Counted from the first letter of the stretch, positions 27,736-37,662 are shown. The stretch: DNA of 64,000 bases from Flavobacterium psychroterrae (GCF_018380615.1 NZ_JAGYVZ010000007.1:1-64000), one strand, 5' to 3'. Notes: generated by a model not told the origin, from the letters alone. Numbers and translations are program-made.

Positions 27736-28566
27736 TTACATAATTTTCACCGAAGTCATACTTAAGGATCCAGCTAATAATTTATCATTAAACAAACTCA
27801 AATCTTCTGAATCTTCTTTTAAACCTAAAGTATAAAGCAAAGGCAGATAATGTTCAGGCGTTGGAATTGCGAGCTGGATTGCTTTATTCATTCTTTCGAA
27901 ATCAATTAAAGGCTGAAAATTTCCATCTAACAAATAATTATTAATCGTTTCGCGTGCTTCAATTGCCCAATCGAAACCATAATTATCCTTGTCAAAGTTT
28001 CTAAAATCGACCAAACGTAAATTGTGAACTATATTTCCGCTCCCGATGATTAAAACCCCTTTATGACGCAAAGATTGTAACTTCTGAGCCAACTCAAAAT
28101 GGTATTGTCCTGATTTTGTATAATCAATACTCAACTGAATTACAGGAACATTCGCTTCAGGATATAAATGCTTAATTACGCTCCATGCACCATGATCTAA
28201 ACCCCAATGTTCGTCTAAATCAACATGAACCTGTTCTAGTATTTTTTGAGTTTCTAATGCTAATTCCGGACTTCCTTTTGCAGGATATTCTACATCGAAT
28301 AACGCCTGCGGAAAACCTCCAAAATCATGAATCGTTCTTGGCATTTGCATCGAAGTAACTTTGGTTCCGTTTGTAAACCAATGCGCCGAAATACATAAAA
28401 TTGCATTGGGCTGTGGCAATGTTTTGGCAAGATCACGAAAACCTGCCACAAACTGATTTTCTTCAATAGCATTCATTGGGCTGCCGTGTCCTAAAAACAA
28501 AACCGGCATTTTATCTGTATTCGAGAACGTAGATGAAATCGAATGTAAGTCATTTAATGTTGTCAT
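27736..28566 (-). CDS. ygiD: Extradiol ring-cleavage dioxygenase, YgiD (4,5-DOPA dioxygenase) type
   Basis: A 276-residue class III extradiol dioxygenase-like protein. Probable metal ligands are in LGHGSPMN (near the N-terminus), ISAHWF, LDHGAWS and GSGNIVHNLR, the pattern of the LigB/YgiD group. YgiD-type enzymes open the ring of DOPA or related catechols; the true substrate here is unknown. The ATG at 28566 is chosen instead of a frame-extending one at 28629, because the extra 21 residues would be encoded by an intergenic repeat (GCCACGAAGACACGAAG) and lack conservation. Confidence 0.85.
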   Translation of the reverse strand: MTTLNDLHSISSTFSNTDKMPVLFLGHGSPMNAIEENQFVAGFRDLAKTLPQPNAILCISAHWFTNGTKVTSMQMPRTIHDFGGFPQALFDVEYPAKGSPELALETQKILEQVHVDLDEHWGLDHGAWSVIKHLYPEANVPVIQLSIDYTKSGQYHFELAQKLQSLRHKGVLIIGSGNIVHNLRLVDFRNFDKDNYGFDWAIEARETINNYLLDGNFQPLIDFERMNKAIQLAIPTPEHYLPLLYTLGLKEDSEDLSLFNDKLLAGSLSMTSVKIM

Positions 28567-28711
28567 TTTAAAATTGTTTTGCCCGCGGATTGTGCGGATT
28601 AAACGGATAAACACAGATTTTTTTGCCACGAAGACACGAAGTCACAAAGTTTTTCTTAGCCACAAATTACTTTTTATAAACTAATTAGTGCTAATTCGTG
28701 AAATTAATGTT
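28567..28711. repeat. Intergenic repeat of the CACGAA/TTCGTG class
   Basis: Contains GCCACGAAGACACGAAG, then AACTAATTAGTGCTAATTCGTGAAATT, giving imperfect inverted arms. It is related to the long inverted repeats at 47144-47226 and 50348-50430. It probably includes the leader of the dioxygenase gene. Confidence 0.5.
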
Positions 28712-30136
28712 TTATTCTTCAAAACTCTCGTCTTTAAATCCTATCAAATATAATTTATTTTTGGCACGCGTCATCGCCGTATAAAGCCATCTGATGTAAT
28801 CACGATCGATTCCGTTTGGTAAATAAGGCTGTTCGATAAAAACAGTGTTCCATTGCCCTCCTTGTGATTTGTGACACGTAATTGCATAGGAAAATTTCAC
28901 TTGCAATCCGTTGAAATATTCGTTCTCTTTAACCTTTTGGAATTTCTTGTATTTCGTCGATTCTCCTTCATAATCTTTCATTACCTCTTCATACAAACGA
29001 TTTGATTCTTCGTAAGTTAATGATGGAGATTCACTTTTAATGGTATCCAAAAGTAATACTGTTTCAAAAGGTTTCTGATCCGGATAATCGACCATTCTGA
29101 TCTTTACTCTTGCAAAATTGAAACCATAAAGTTCTTTTATACCGAACAATTCTAAAACCTCGATAATATCACCATTGGCAATAAATCCGGCTTCATCAGT
29201 ATCTTTTAACCAAAAATAATTATTCTTCACGACCATCAAAAAATCACCAACAGAAAGTTCACTTTCTTTAAACAAAATTCGGGTTCTGATTTGCTCATTA
29301 TATTGATTGGCACGTTTATTTGAACGCACAATAAAAGCCGTATCTTCAATACTATAATTACTATATGCAGAATTTATAGCATCCTGAATATCATATCCAT
29401 CTGTTAAACGAACGATGTCTTTGAACTTTTTAACGTTGAATTTAAACTCGGTAATAAAACTATCTTTTAGTAATTCGCGCAGTTCAGTTGCGTTGAATAA
29501 AATCCCTGAACTTTCCTCCTGACGCATAACTTCGTCCAATTCTATATGTTCAATTTCCTTATCATAATGAATGCCCAAAGTCTGTATATCAAGCGCCGGA
29601 CTAATATCTAAATTCACCGGCGGCAACTGTGCAGTATCTCCCAAAAGAATCATTTTGCAATTAGTTCCTGAATACACGTATGAAATCAAATCATCTAAAA
29701 GAGATCCATTATCATACAATTTAGAATCTGAATTGCTGTCTGAAATCATCGAAGCCTCATCGACGATAAAAATGGTGTTCTTGTGCTTATTTAATTGCTT
29801 TGTAAAAGCCACACCTCCACCAGCTGATTTTTTAGGAAAATATATTTTTTTATGAATGGTAAAAGCTGGCGTATTCGAGTAATTGGCAATTACTTTTGCC
29901 GCACGACCTGTTGGTGCCAGCAAAACAAACTTTTTATTGATATCTCCCAGATTATTTACAATCGTAGAAATCACAGTCGTTTTTCCTGTTCCTGCATATC
30001 CTTTCAAAACAAAAATCGTATCGTTATGCGTATCTGTCAGGAAAATAGCAATTTTCTGAAAAAAAATATCCTGTTTGTAAGTTGGTACAAAAGGAAATCT
30101 TTTTTGTAAAACGCCGTAAAAAAGTGATGAATTCAT
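28712..30136 (-). CDS. RecD-like superfamily 1 DNA helicase
   Basis: A 474-residue ATP-dependent helicase. Motif I is GYAGTGKTT, motif II is IFIVDEASMIS, and the C-terminal UvrD_C_2 part shows ITCHKSQGGQW and YTAMTRAKNKLYLIG. It lacks the N-terminal RecD2 extensions, so it is a short RecD-like or Dda-like helicase, probably acting 5' to 3' in repair or replication restart. The ATG at 30136 is preferred; an upstream Met at 30190 would add an 18-residue extension without domain support. Single gene. Confidence 0.85.
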   Translation of the reverse strand: MNSSLFYGVLQKRFPFVPTYKQDIFFQKIAIFLTDTHNDTIFVLKGYAGTGKTTVISTIVNNLGDINKKFVLLAPTGRAAKVIANYSNTPAFTIHKKIYFPKKSAGGGVAFTKQLNKHKNTIFIVDEASMISDSNSDSKLYDNGSLLDDLISYVYSGTNCKMILLGDTAQLPPVNLDISPALDIQTLGIHYDKEIEHIELDEVMRQEESSGILFNATELRELLKDSFITEFKFNVKKFKDIVRLTDGYDIQDAINSAYSNYSIEDTAFIVRSNKRANQYNEQIRTRILFKESELSVGDFLMVVKNNYFWLKDTDEAGFIANGDIIEVLELFGIKELYGFNFARVKIRMVDYPDQKPFETVLLLDTIKSESPSLTYEESNRLYEEVMKDYEGESTKYKKFQKVKENEYFNGLQVKFSYAITCHKSQGGQWNTVFIEQPYLPNGIDRDYIRWLYTAMTRAKNKLYLIGFKDESFEE

Positions 30137-30440
30137 AAGGGAAAATTGAAATACAAAGTTCGGCTTTTTTAATGGCAATATCAATGTCAATTACAAAAAT
30201 CAATTTCAATGTCAATGGAAAAAATAACGAAAAACCAAAATCTGAAATAATTTTTTTAAAAAAAATTAATACTTTCAAAATTTAAAACGTTATAAAATTA
30301 TTTAAATTAATATTGAATTTCATTTTTGATTTTTCCCATTGACATTGACATTGATATTGATATTATTATTTATTTTATTTGTAAGTTTGTAATCGCCTTA
30401 AATTCTTTCTTGCAAAACAGGTAACGAATTGTAAATCAAT
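30137..30440. repeat. AT-rich intergenic stretch with an inverted repeat
   Basis: Between two divergent genes. TCAATGTCAATGG (30206-30218) and its exact complement (30336-30348) bound a very AT-rich core; the words TCAATGTCAA and TTGACATTGA recur on each side. It must contain both promoters. No RNA gene is recognised. Confidence 0.5.
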
Positions 30441-31262
30441 ATGTCATTGCAAAATACAAACATCACTTCTAAAAATTACAAAAAGCTTTCTATTCAGGTT
30501 TCATTGAATGGATTTTCGTTTTGTTGTTTTGATACACTAAATAATACCATTACAGCTTTTAATGAAGTCAACTTTGATAGTGCACAAAAAGCATCTAAAA
30601 TCGAAGAATTATATAGTTTAGCTTTTAAAAAATTTCCGGAGTTAAAAGAAACTTACGACGAAATTTTAGTAATTCACAACAATAATCTTTCGACTTTTGT
30701 GCCCACTGCTTTATTCGACGAAGATTACTTAGGCAGTTATTTACAGTACAATACAAAAGTTTTTGAAACCGATTTTTTTACTTTCGATCAAATTTCAAAA
30801 TACGAAATGCACTCCGTTTATATTCCGTACATCAACATTAATAATTTCCTCATTGATACTGTTGGTTCGTTCGACTACAAACACGTCAACAGCATTTTAG
30901 TAGAGAAAATTTTGGAAAGTTCAAAAAATAACGACCAGAAAAAAATGGTAGTGAATTTCAATCCAAATCATTTCGAAGTTATCGTTGTTCAAAATCAAAA
31001 GCTTTTATTATTTAATTCATTTGAATACCAAACGCCTGAAGATTTTATTTATTATTTGCTTTTTACAGCCGAACAATTGAGTTTAAATCCGGAAAGTTTT
31101 CCACTTGAATTGTTAGGTACAATTCATCAAAACGACGCGTTTTATGAAATTGCATACAAATATATCCGACATATTTCATTCTTGGATGTAAGCACTTTAC
31201 AAGAAAAAAACAGCTTTTCAACTGCACAGAATCAAAAACATTATATCTTATTTCAATCATGA
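30441..31262 (+). CDS. DUF3822 family protein
   Basis: A 273-residue cytosolic protein of the Bacteroidota-specific DUF3822 family, which has an actin-like/ASKHA-type appearance; the function is unknown. It overlaps the next gene, rsmD, by four bases (ATGA), an arrangement I recall as typical for this pair in Flavobacteriia, so translation is probably coupled and a role near ribosome maturation can be guessed. No catalytic motif is visible. Confidence 0.75.
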   Translation: MSLQNTNITSKNYKKLSIQVSLNGFSFCCFDTLNNTITAFNEVNFDSAQKASKIEELYSLAFKKFPELKETYDEILVIHNNNLSTFVPTALFDEDYLGSYLQYNTKVFETDFFTFDQISKYEMHSVYIPYININNFLIDTVGSFDYKHVNSILVEKILESSKNNDQKKMVVNFNPNHFEVIVVQNQKLLLFNSFEYQTPEDFIYYLLFTAEQLSLNPESFPLELLGTIHQNDAFYEIAYKYIRHISFLDVSTLQEKNSFSTAQNQKHYILFQS

Positions 31263-31861
31263 GAATCATTTCAGGAAAATACAAAGGACGACGCATTTTT
31301 CCGCCAAAAAACCTTCCTGTAAGACCTACGACCGACATGAGTAAAGAAGCATTGTTTAATGTTTTGAATAATCATTTTAGTTTTGAAGGCCTGAAGATTT
31401 TGGACCTGTTTTCAGGAACGGGAAACATTAGTTTCGAATTCGCTTCACGCGGAAGCGCACCAATTACATCTGTTGATGGAGATTTTGGATGCGTAAAATT
31501 TATCAAACAAGTTTCATCAGAATATGATTTTGACATTGCTGCAACTAAAAGCGATGTTTATAAATTTCTGGATAACTGCAAAACATCTTATGATATTATT
31601 TTTGCCGATCCTCCTTACGGATTAGATCAGGCTGCGTTTGAAAAAATTGTTCTGACGGTTTTCGAAAGAGAATTGCTTCACGAAGACGGAATGATGATTA
31701 TCGAACATTCAAAATATACAAAAATGGAGCATTTGAGTAATTTCTCTTTTCAGAAGAATTATGGAGGTTCATTTTTTAGTTTCTTCGAATTAAACTCTAC
31801 AGATGATGATGAGGAACTGACGATTAAACTGGATAAAGCTACAGAAGACGACGAAGGTTAA
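31259..31861 (+). CDS. rsmD: 16S rRNA (guanine(966)-N2)-methyltransferase
   Basis: A 200-residue SAM-dependent methyltransferase. The N-terminal MRIISGKYKGRRI with RPTTD (about 22-26) and the SAM loop DLFSGTGNIS (49-58) are typical of RsmD, and the catalytic DPPY is at 117-120. It methylates G966 of 16S rRNA in the small subunit. Its start overlaps the DUF3822 stop. Length is normal. The last about 20 residues are acidic (DDDEE), a small lineage-specific tail. A bidirectional terminator follows. Confidence 0.93.
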   Translation: MRIISGKYKGRRIFPPKNLPVRPTTDMSKEALFNVLNNHFSFEGLKILDLFSGTGNISFEFASRGSAPITSVDGDFGCVKFIKQVSSEYDFDIAATKSDVYKFLDNCKTSYDIIFADPPYGLDQAAFEKIVLTVFERELLHEDGMMIIEHSKYTKMEHLSNFSFQKNYGGSFFSFFELNSTDDDEELTIKLDKATEDDEG

Positions 31862-31877
31862 TTTTTATTTAAAACAT

Positions 31878-31908
31878 AAAAACTCCCTTGAAATTCAAGG
31901 GAGTTTTT
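31878..31908. terminator. Bidirectional terminator between rsmD and the convergent barrel gene
   Basis: Arms 31878-31892 and 31894-31908 (core ACTCCCTTGAA) are perfect complements, with A-run before and T-run after. Confidence 0.9.
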
Positions 31909-31913
31909 ATGTT

Positions 31914-34028
31914 TTATTTCAATCTATCTGAACTTTCTTCCATGGTTTTTCCTTTGAATTCAGATTCCTTCACCTTTCCAAAAGAATATTTCATCGAAAG
32001 TGAAATCTCATGCTCATCAAGGAAATAACGTGATTTTGAAGAAATTCCGTTAATAGTAAATTCTTCCTGCTGAACAATGCTTTTAAAAACATTATTACAG
32101 CTCAAAGTACAATTTAATTTTTTAAAAAAAGTCTTGGAAATTGCCGTATCTACAATAAATCTTCCACTTGTTTCATAAACGCCGCTATTTTGTTTTGTAA
32201 CTCCGCGCAACGCTAAAACAGCCGAATATCCTTTTGGAAGTTTAAACTCATTATTAGAATAATAATAAAAATAGGGTTTTGATGATACAAACACCGCTGA
32301 AGCATCTTCTATCTTCTGTGAAACAAAAAGAAGTGAATTCGTAATTGTCCAGAATTTATAAGTAAAAGGCAACTCAAAATCAAGCATGAATACAGATTCC
32401 TTGTCGAAATTGACATCCTTAAAAGTCATAATATTTTGTTCTTTATCAAAAAAGAAACTACTATAAACGGGATCTGTATTTTGATAATACGTGAATTTCA
32501 CAGATTTATCATGATATTGAAAAGTAGATGAAATTTCATTAACAATTGCCGGGTCCAGATTAATATTTCTTGCATACAGAAAGTTTGGATTTATGTAAGT
32601 TGTTCCCTGACTTAAAGAGGAATAGTTGGGCCTCGAAATACTTTTGGCCAAATTTAAACTAATACTTTTTACACTATCTATTGCAAATGAAAACTGAGCT
32701 TTCGGGAAAAATTTTGTATAATTTTTATCAATTAAAGGCACAAGATCAGTTTTAAATTTTCCGTCTACATTTGTATTCTCCACTCTAAATCCAATTGAGA
32801 AATCTACTTTCTTAACCTTTCCTGAAAATTGACTGTAACCAGCTAAATTTTGCTCTTTAAAATCATAATGGTTCACTTCATTAGTATTGTTTTCATAATA
32901 AAATATGTCAGAATCTGATTTAGAATCCGCTGAAGAATATAATCCTCCAATTTCAAATTTCATTTCATTTTTAAACTTTTTTTCTATATCAATTCTGCCT
33001 GAAAAAACATTTACCTCAAATTTTTGATCCCGAAGTTGTGCCAATTCAAACTGGGTATTATCATAATTATTTTCGACATTACTCCACAATCCCTGATCGA
33101 AATTTGAATATTGAAAACCTGTAAAAAGCTGCGTATCAATTGATTTTATCCTTTTATTATAATTCAAAAATGAATTAACAAAATTCTTTTTGCTGTTATT
33201 ATCACTAAAAGTAATAATATGATTTTCAATATTTTGGTTTTTATTATCCGTAATTGTGTTGATAGGAAAAATGTCTTTCTGCAATTTACTATTGACGCTA
33301 AACGAAAAAAAATCATCTTCGTTCATTTTATAAAATAAGCTGCCGCCAAAAATAAATCGCCTTTTTTTAGAATTCGCCATAACATCATATTTAGAAGCAA
33401 TTTTAGCGGATGGAATTTGATAGTCAATACTATGATTTTCCCAAGGATTGAGTTGGTTGTAATTAAAATTAGTTTTCCATTCCAGTTTATTCTTTTTGAA
33501 ACTGGAATTAAATCCGAGATAATTATTGTAATTCTTTTTCAACGAAGCCACCTCAGAAACTTCAGTTCTAAAACTATCTTTTTTACTAAATTTTCGTGTA
33601 ATTAAAATCACTGACCGCCCTTCGGCTTCATATTTTGAAGATGGATTCTGGATGATTTCGATGGTTTTAATATCGGCTACAGCCAAAGCATTCAAATCGT
33701 TCATTCCAACTTTTTGATTATCAATATAAATCAAAGAATTTCCTCTGCCAATAACCGACATACTTTCTTTATCAGCGCTCACCTGAACCGTTGGTAATTT
33801 TGCCATTAAATCAATTGTATTGGGAATCGAATTATAAATAGAATTAGCAACGTCCACCTTTATATTTCCGTTTGTATTGGTGAAAGTTTTTTTGTTTTGA
33901 TTAACAACAACTTCATTTAGTTTATTCGAAATACTATCTTTCGGAGTTTCATTCTGAGAATATCCCATTAAAGAAATAAGGAAAAACAAGAGAATTAAAA
34001 AAAGTTTTAAAGGCAAATAAAGGTTCAT
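31914..34028 (-). CDS. TonB-dependent-receptor-like outer-membrane beta-barrel protein
   Basis: A 704-residue outer-membrane protein with a signal peptide (1-24, ending MGYSQ). Residues about 35-135 resemble a plug domain (VDLMAKLPTVQV-type helix-strand, IGRGNSLIYID, DIKTIEIIQNPSSKYEAEG). The rest has the alternating pattern of a 22-strand-like barrel of the OMP_b-brl_3 class. Unlike many homologues it has no N-terminal carboxypeptidase-regulatory-like domain. The C-terminus does not end in an aromatic residue but in a charged tail. It is divergent from a histidine kinase/response regulator pair, which may control it. Ligand unknown. Confidence 0.8.
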   Translation of the reverse strand: MNLYLPLKLFLILLFFLISLMGYSQNETPKDSISNKLNEVVVNQNKKTFTNTNGNIKVDVANSIYNSIPNTIDLMAKLPTVQVSADKESMSVIGRGNSLIYIDNQKVGMNDLNALAVADIKTIEIIQNPSSKYEAEGRSVILITRKFSKKDSFRTEVSEVASLKKNYNNYLGFNSSFKKNKLEWKTNFNYNQLNPWENHSIDYQIPSAKIASKYDVMANSKKRRFIFGGSLFYKMNEDDFFSFSVNSKLQKDIFPINTITDNKNQNIENHIITFSDNNSKKNFVNSFLNYNKRIKSIDTQLFTGFQYSNFDQGLWSNVENNYDNTQFELAQLRDQKFEVNVFSGRIDIEKKFKNEMKFEIGGLYSSADSKSDSDIFYYENNTNEVNHYDFKEQNLAGYSQFSGKVKKVDFSIGFRVENTNVDGKFKTDLVPLIDKNYTKFFPKAQFSFAIDSVKSISLNLAKSISRPNYSSLSQGTTYINPNFLYARNINLDPAIVNEISSTFQYHDKSVKFTYYQNTDPVYSSFFFDKEQNIMTFKDVNFDKESVFMLDFELPFTYKFWTITNSLLFVSQKIEDASAVFVSSKPYFYYYSNNEFKLPKGYSAVLALRGVTKQNSGVYETSGRFIVDTAISKTFFKKLNCTLSCNNVFKSIVQQEEFTINGISSKSRYFLDEHEISLSMKYSFGKVKESEFKGKTMEESSDRLK

Positions 34029-34259
34029 TTTTGGTTTGATTAAGATTGTAATCCTGCAAAAGTGCTTCTAAAAAAATGTTCTGTAGGTTAATTGAAGGTT
34101 AATGCGGAGTTAACGCACTTTTGGAACGGTAAAAAGATTATTTTTGATTTTGAAAATAGCCCACAGATTTTACAGATTGAACTGATTTACACAATTCACT
34201 TATTATAAAATCTGCTTAAATAATTTTTTAAATCTGGGAGAAAAAAATCAGTCTAAACC

Positions 34260-34288
34260 AGTTAAATCCGCTTCATCCGCGAGCCATA
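34260..34288 (+). repeat. Partial copy of the ATCCGC repeat
   Basis: AAATCCGCTTCATCCGCGAGCC matches the right part of the repeat family; it ends eight bases before the ATG of the histidine kinase gene, so it lies in that gene's leader. Confidence 0.55.
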
Positions 34289-34295
34289 AAAACTA

Positions 34296-35654
34296 ATGAA
34301 ACAAAGGATCAACTTATTAATCGCGTTTTCTGTCATTGCTTTAATCGTTTTATCAACGGTTCAATGTTATTTGGTAAAAACTACTTATGATTATAAAGTA
34401 GCGCAGTTTCATACTGAAATCAAAAATGAAATTGCTAAAATTTCTAATAATTATAGTGATATTGATTCTGTAATAGTTGCAAAAAAAGAAGCGCTTTACA
34501 AACAACTATCACAAAATTATATTCAGAAGAAAAATACGAGGCTTGAAGTAAAAAAATATATTCTTGAAAATGAATATCGGGATGTTTTGACACAGAAAAT
34601 CCAACGTAAGTTTGAAATGGAATTACCCAATTTAAAAATAGATTTTGCCATTGTACTCAATAAATTTATTCTATCTCAAAACACCAAAAAGGCAGATACT
34701 ATTTTCTCTGAAAAACCTCTTATACAAAACAAACTATACGGCAATCTTGCGTCATTAAATCATGCTTTTTTAGTTCGCAATTATGTTGGAACCACAAATG
34801 GTTTTTATGCAAATCAGGATTATCAATTATTGACCGAGGATTCTATGTACATCTCTGTAATCGATTGGGAAATGATTATTTTAAGACGAATGATGATCGT
34901 TCTGATTTTGTCCTTACTTTCGATTTTAACCCTGATAACGCTTTTTGTAATTGCCATAAAAGCTTTAATCAAACAAAAAAAAGTAAACGAAATCAAAACT
35001 GATTTCATCAATAACATCACGCATGAACTTAAAACGCCTTTGGCTACTTTAGGAATTTCGACTAAAATATTAGAACGAAAAGACATTCGTGATAATGATG
35101 AAAATTTTAATACAATTGTCAATACCATTTCACGTCAGAACAATCGTTTACAAAATTTAATCGATCAGGTCATGGCGAATTCATTGGCCGAAAATGGAAT
35201 CGACTTACAAAAGGAAACAATAGAAACCGAAGATTTTATAGCTACAATAGTCAATGATTTTAAGATTACTTATCCTGAAATCGATATTAAAACCAGTTTT
35301 CAAACCCAAAACACAAATCTTGTTCTGGATAAATTTTATTTGACAACGGCACTTTTAAACGTACTGGAAAATGCCGTAAAATATGGTTGTAATACGATTA
35401 CAATAAAAACAAAAATACATCAGAATCAATTCTCGATTAGTATTGAAGATGACGGAATTGGAATTGAAAAGAAAAAGCAATCACTTCTATTTGAAAAATT
35501 CTATCGCGTAGAACAAGGAAATCTGCACAATACAAAAGGATTAGGTTTAGGATTGTATTATGTCGATCAAATTATAAAAGCGCATCAGGGCTCAATTAAC
35601 GTTGTGAGTGATTTAGGAAAAGGAACTCTGTTTACTATTTTATTAAAAGTTTAA
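34296..35654 (+). CDS. Membrane sensor histidine kinase
   Basis: A 452-residue two-component sensor. Two transmembrane helices (about 7-28 and 198-222) flank a periplasmic sensor region of about 165 residues without recognised domain. The H-box NITHELKTPLATL gives the phosphorylated H243. The ATPase domain has N-box LNVLENAVKYG, G1 DDGIGI, F-box LLFEKFYR and G2 GLGLGLYYV, so it is complete. It should phosphorylate the response regulator encoded ten bases downstream. The stimulus is unknown; the divergent barrel gene may be a target. Confidence 0.92.
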   Translation: MKQRINLLIAFSVIALIVLSTVQCYLVKTTYDYKVAQFHTEIKNEIAKISNNYSDIDSVIVAKKEALYKQLSQNYIQKKNTRLEVKKYILENEYRDVLTQKIQRKFEMELPNLKIDFAIVLNKFILSQNTKKADTIFSEKPLIQNKLYGNLASLNHAFLVRNYVGTTNGFYANQDYQLLTEDSMYISVIDWEMIILRRMMIVLILSLLSILTLITLFVIAIKALIKQKKVNEIKTDFINNITHELKTPLATLGISTKILERKDIRDNDENFNTIVNTISRQNNRLQNLIDQVMANSLAENGIDLQKETIETEDFIATIVNDFKITYPEIDIKTSFQTQNTNLVLDKFYLTTALLNVLENAVKYGCNTITIKTKIHQNQFSISIEDDGIGIEKKKQSLLFEKFYRVEQGNLHNTKGLGLGLYYVDQIIKAHQGSINVVSDLGKGTLFTILLKV

Positions 35655-35664
35655 TTACATTATT

Positions 35665-36351
35665 TTGAAAAAATTACTTTTAGCGGAAGACGATTTTGAT
35701 TTTGCCGCAATTTTAAAACAATATTTAGAACTGCATCAATTTGAAGTAATCTGTGCAGAAAATGGAGAAATAGCTTTGGACTATTTTAAAAACCAGACTT
35801 TTGACATTTGTGTTTTTGATGTCATGATGCCAAAAATGGACGGATTTTCATTGGCCGAAAAAATAATTACAATCAATCCTGAGATTCCATTTGTTTTTTT
35901 AACGGCAAGAAAGTTAAAAGAAGACAAAATCATTGGATTAAAACTAGGTGCAGACGACTATATCATCAAACCTTTTGAAGTAGACGAACTGGTGCTGCGC
36001 TTGCAGAATATTCTAAAGAGAATCGAACAAAAGAGAAGTCTGGACGGAAATAATATAATTGAAATTGGTTCTTATATTTTTGATAATGAAAGATTGACCC
36101 TAAATAATAAAAATCATGTCCAACAGCTCACAGAAATGGAAGCTTCACTTATTGAATATCTATATTTAAACCATAACCAGTTATTAAAGAGGGACCAAAT
36201 TTTAATGTCGGTTTGGAAAAAAGATGATTATTTCTCAGGGCGAAGTATGGATGTTTTTATCAGCAGACTAAGGAAATATTTTAATTCAGATCCAAAAATC
36301 AGCATTGAAAGTGTTCGAAATATTGGTTTGGAATTTAAAATAATACCTTGA
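35665..36351 (+). CDS. OmpR-family response regulator
   Basis: A 228-residue response regulator: receiver domain (1-120) with acidic pocket ED9D10, phospho-acceptor D52 in VFDVMMPKMDG, the switch T in FLTARK and K in YIIKPF; then a winged-helix DNA-binding domain (about 128-226) ending in the wing GRSMDVFISRLRKYF. The start codon is TTG (MKKLLLAEDD), since no ATG fits the fold. It is the partner of the histidine kinase just upstream; both genes form one operon. Confidence 0.92.
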   Translation: MKKLLLAEDDFDFAAILKQYLELHQFEVICAENGEIALDYFKNQTFDICVFDVMMPKMDGFSLAEKIITINPEIPFVFLTARKLKEDKIIGLKLGADDYIIKPFEVDELVLRLQNILKRIEQKRSLDGNNIIEIGSYIFDNERLTLNNKNHVQQLTEMEASLIEYLYLNHNQLLKRDQILMSVWKKDDYFSGRSMDVFISRLRKYFNSDPKISIESVRNIGLEFKIIP

Positions 36352-36433
36352 AAAATAAATCAACCTCAAGTTTACTGTGAATGATATAAGTTTTTTACAT
36401 CAATTGTATAACATTTTCATTTTATGAAGATTA

Positions 36434-36441
36434 TACATTTG
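36434..36441 (+). promoter_or_regulatory. -7 box for the small membrane protein gene
   Basis: TACATTTG matches TAnnTTTG, 24 bases upstream of the ATG at 36466. It lies within an in-frame upstream extension (ATG at 36424), which argues for the later start. Confidence 0.5.
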
Positions 36442-36465
36442 TACAGAACATTAAAACCAAACATC

Positions 36466-36660
36466 ATGAACCTAAAAAGATTTTTCGGAGGATTATTAAC
36501 CATCCTCGGGATTGTTGGTTTGATTTACACTGCTGTTATATTTGCAGGTACATCAGGCGAAACACGAGATATTAAATCATTAATTATTTACGGTATACTT
36601 GGAATCGTATTTTTCATGTCTGGAATCAGTTTAGTTCGCGCTACAAAAGACGAAGCATAA
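36466..36660 (+). CDS. Small membrane protein with two predicted helices
   Basis: A 64-residue protein with two hydrophobic helices (about 5-27 and 36-55) joined by a short polar loop, and a short charged tail (RATKDEA). The start is taken at 36466 (MNLKRFFGG), because the promoter box lies between it and the upstream ATG at 36424. Proteins of this size and pattern are common in flavobacteria and have no known function. Confidence 0.65.
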   Translation: MNLKRFFGGLLTILGIVGLIYTAVIFAGTSGETRDIKSLIIYGILGIVFFMSGISLVRATKDEA

Positions 36661-36665
36661 ACTTT

Positions 36666-37583
36666 TCAGGACAATAATATACCTGATATTTTTTCGTACA
36701 GAGGAGTTTTTACGCCATATTTTACACCTTCACTCACAACGAATTTTGTAAGCGAAGATGCTTCTATTTTATTCCCTGCCAAATAATCCCTGTGCATAGA
36801 TGAAGTCGCTTCTTTAGGCGATTTTTCTAGTTTTAGAATGGTTTGATTTACGATATCTTCGGGTAAACTCAAACCTTTTGCTTTCGCAACTAATTCGATT
36901 TCATTCAGCAATTCTACATAAACCGCTTTAGATTCCGGATTGCTTAAAATCTTTCCAATATTCTGATTGAGATAAGAAGTTGCAGAGGCTAATGCAGATA
37001 TAAAAATGAATTTTTCCCAAACGGTTTCTTCAATATTTTCGGCAATATAACTTTCGATTTTTGCGTTTTGAAAAATACTTTGTAATTCATTTATTTTTGA
37101 AGCCGAAACTGTTTTTGAACCAAAGAACAACTTTTCATAAAAACCAATTTTACGAATGGTTCCAGGCGAAAAAATCATCGAAATAATATAAACGCAACCA
37201 TGTAAAACTTCATTTTCAGGAAATAGTTCAAGAATGCGTTCCGGCGCATCAACGCCATTATATAACGGAAGAATTATAGTTTTTGAAGTAATGCATTGCT
37301 GTAACGAAAGCAAACTGTCCTCAATATCATACGTTTTGGTAGCGCAAATTAAATAATCTAATTCGCCAATTTCATCCGGATTATTAGAAACTAATTTTGG
37401 GTAAGCTACCATTTCAGCATCATCTGTAATGATTTTTAATCCGCTTTCAGCGATTGCTTGTTTTGTTTCACCACGAGCAATAAAGATAATTTCGATATCA
37501 TATGATTTATAATAGGCTTTTGCCAAAAGTCCTCCAAAATAGCCACCTACTCCACCAAGTCCTAAAATTCCGATTCTTCTCAT
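36666..37583 (-). CDS. panE: 2-dehydropantoate 2-reductase (ketopantoate reductase)
   Basis: A 305-residue NADPH-dependent reductase of the ApbA/PanE family. The Rossmann loop is GLGGVGGYFG (7-16), and the catalytic lysine is expected in the VWEKFIFI segment (about residues 190-197). It reduces ketopantoate to pantoate in coenzyme A synthesis; a paralogue acting on other 2-oxo acids is possible, as the family is broad. The ATG at 37583 is preferred to 37655, because the upstream extension is hydrophobic and repeat-derived. It converges with the small membrane protein gene. Confidence 0.85.
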   Translation of the reverse strand: MRRIGILGLGGVGGYFGGLLAKAYYKSYDIEIIFIARGETKQAIAESGLKIITDDAEMVAYPKLVSNNPDEIGELDYLICATKTYDIEDSLLSLQQCITSKTIILPLYNGVDAPERILELFPENEVLHGCVYIISMIFSPGTIRKIGFYEKLFFGSKTVSASKINELQSIFQNAKIESYIAENIEETVWEKFIFISALASATSYLNQNIGKILSNPESKAVYVELLNEIELVAKAKGLSLPEDIVNQTILKLEKSPKEATSSMHRDYLAGNKIEASSLTKFVVSEGVKYGVKTPLYEKISGILLS

Positions 37584-37662
37584 AAATTCCAAATTTAAAA
37601 TTCCAAATTCCAATACTATAAAAAATGCGCAGACTAACTGATAAACAAAACACAAACCAATA

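Noticed and set aside
28567..28629. 21-residue N-terminal extension of the dioxygenase
   Set aside because: Encoded by an intergenic repeat; the ATG at 28566 gives the usual family start.
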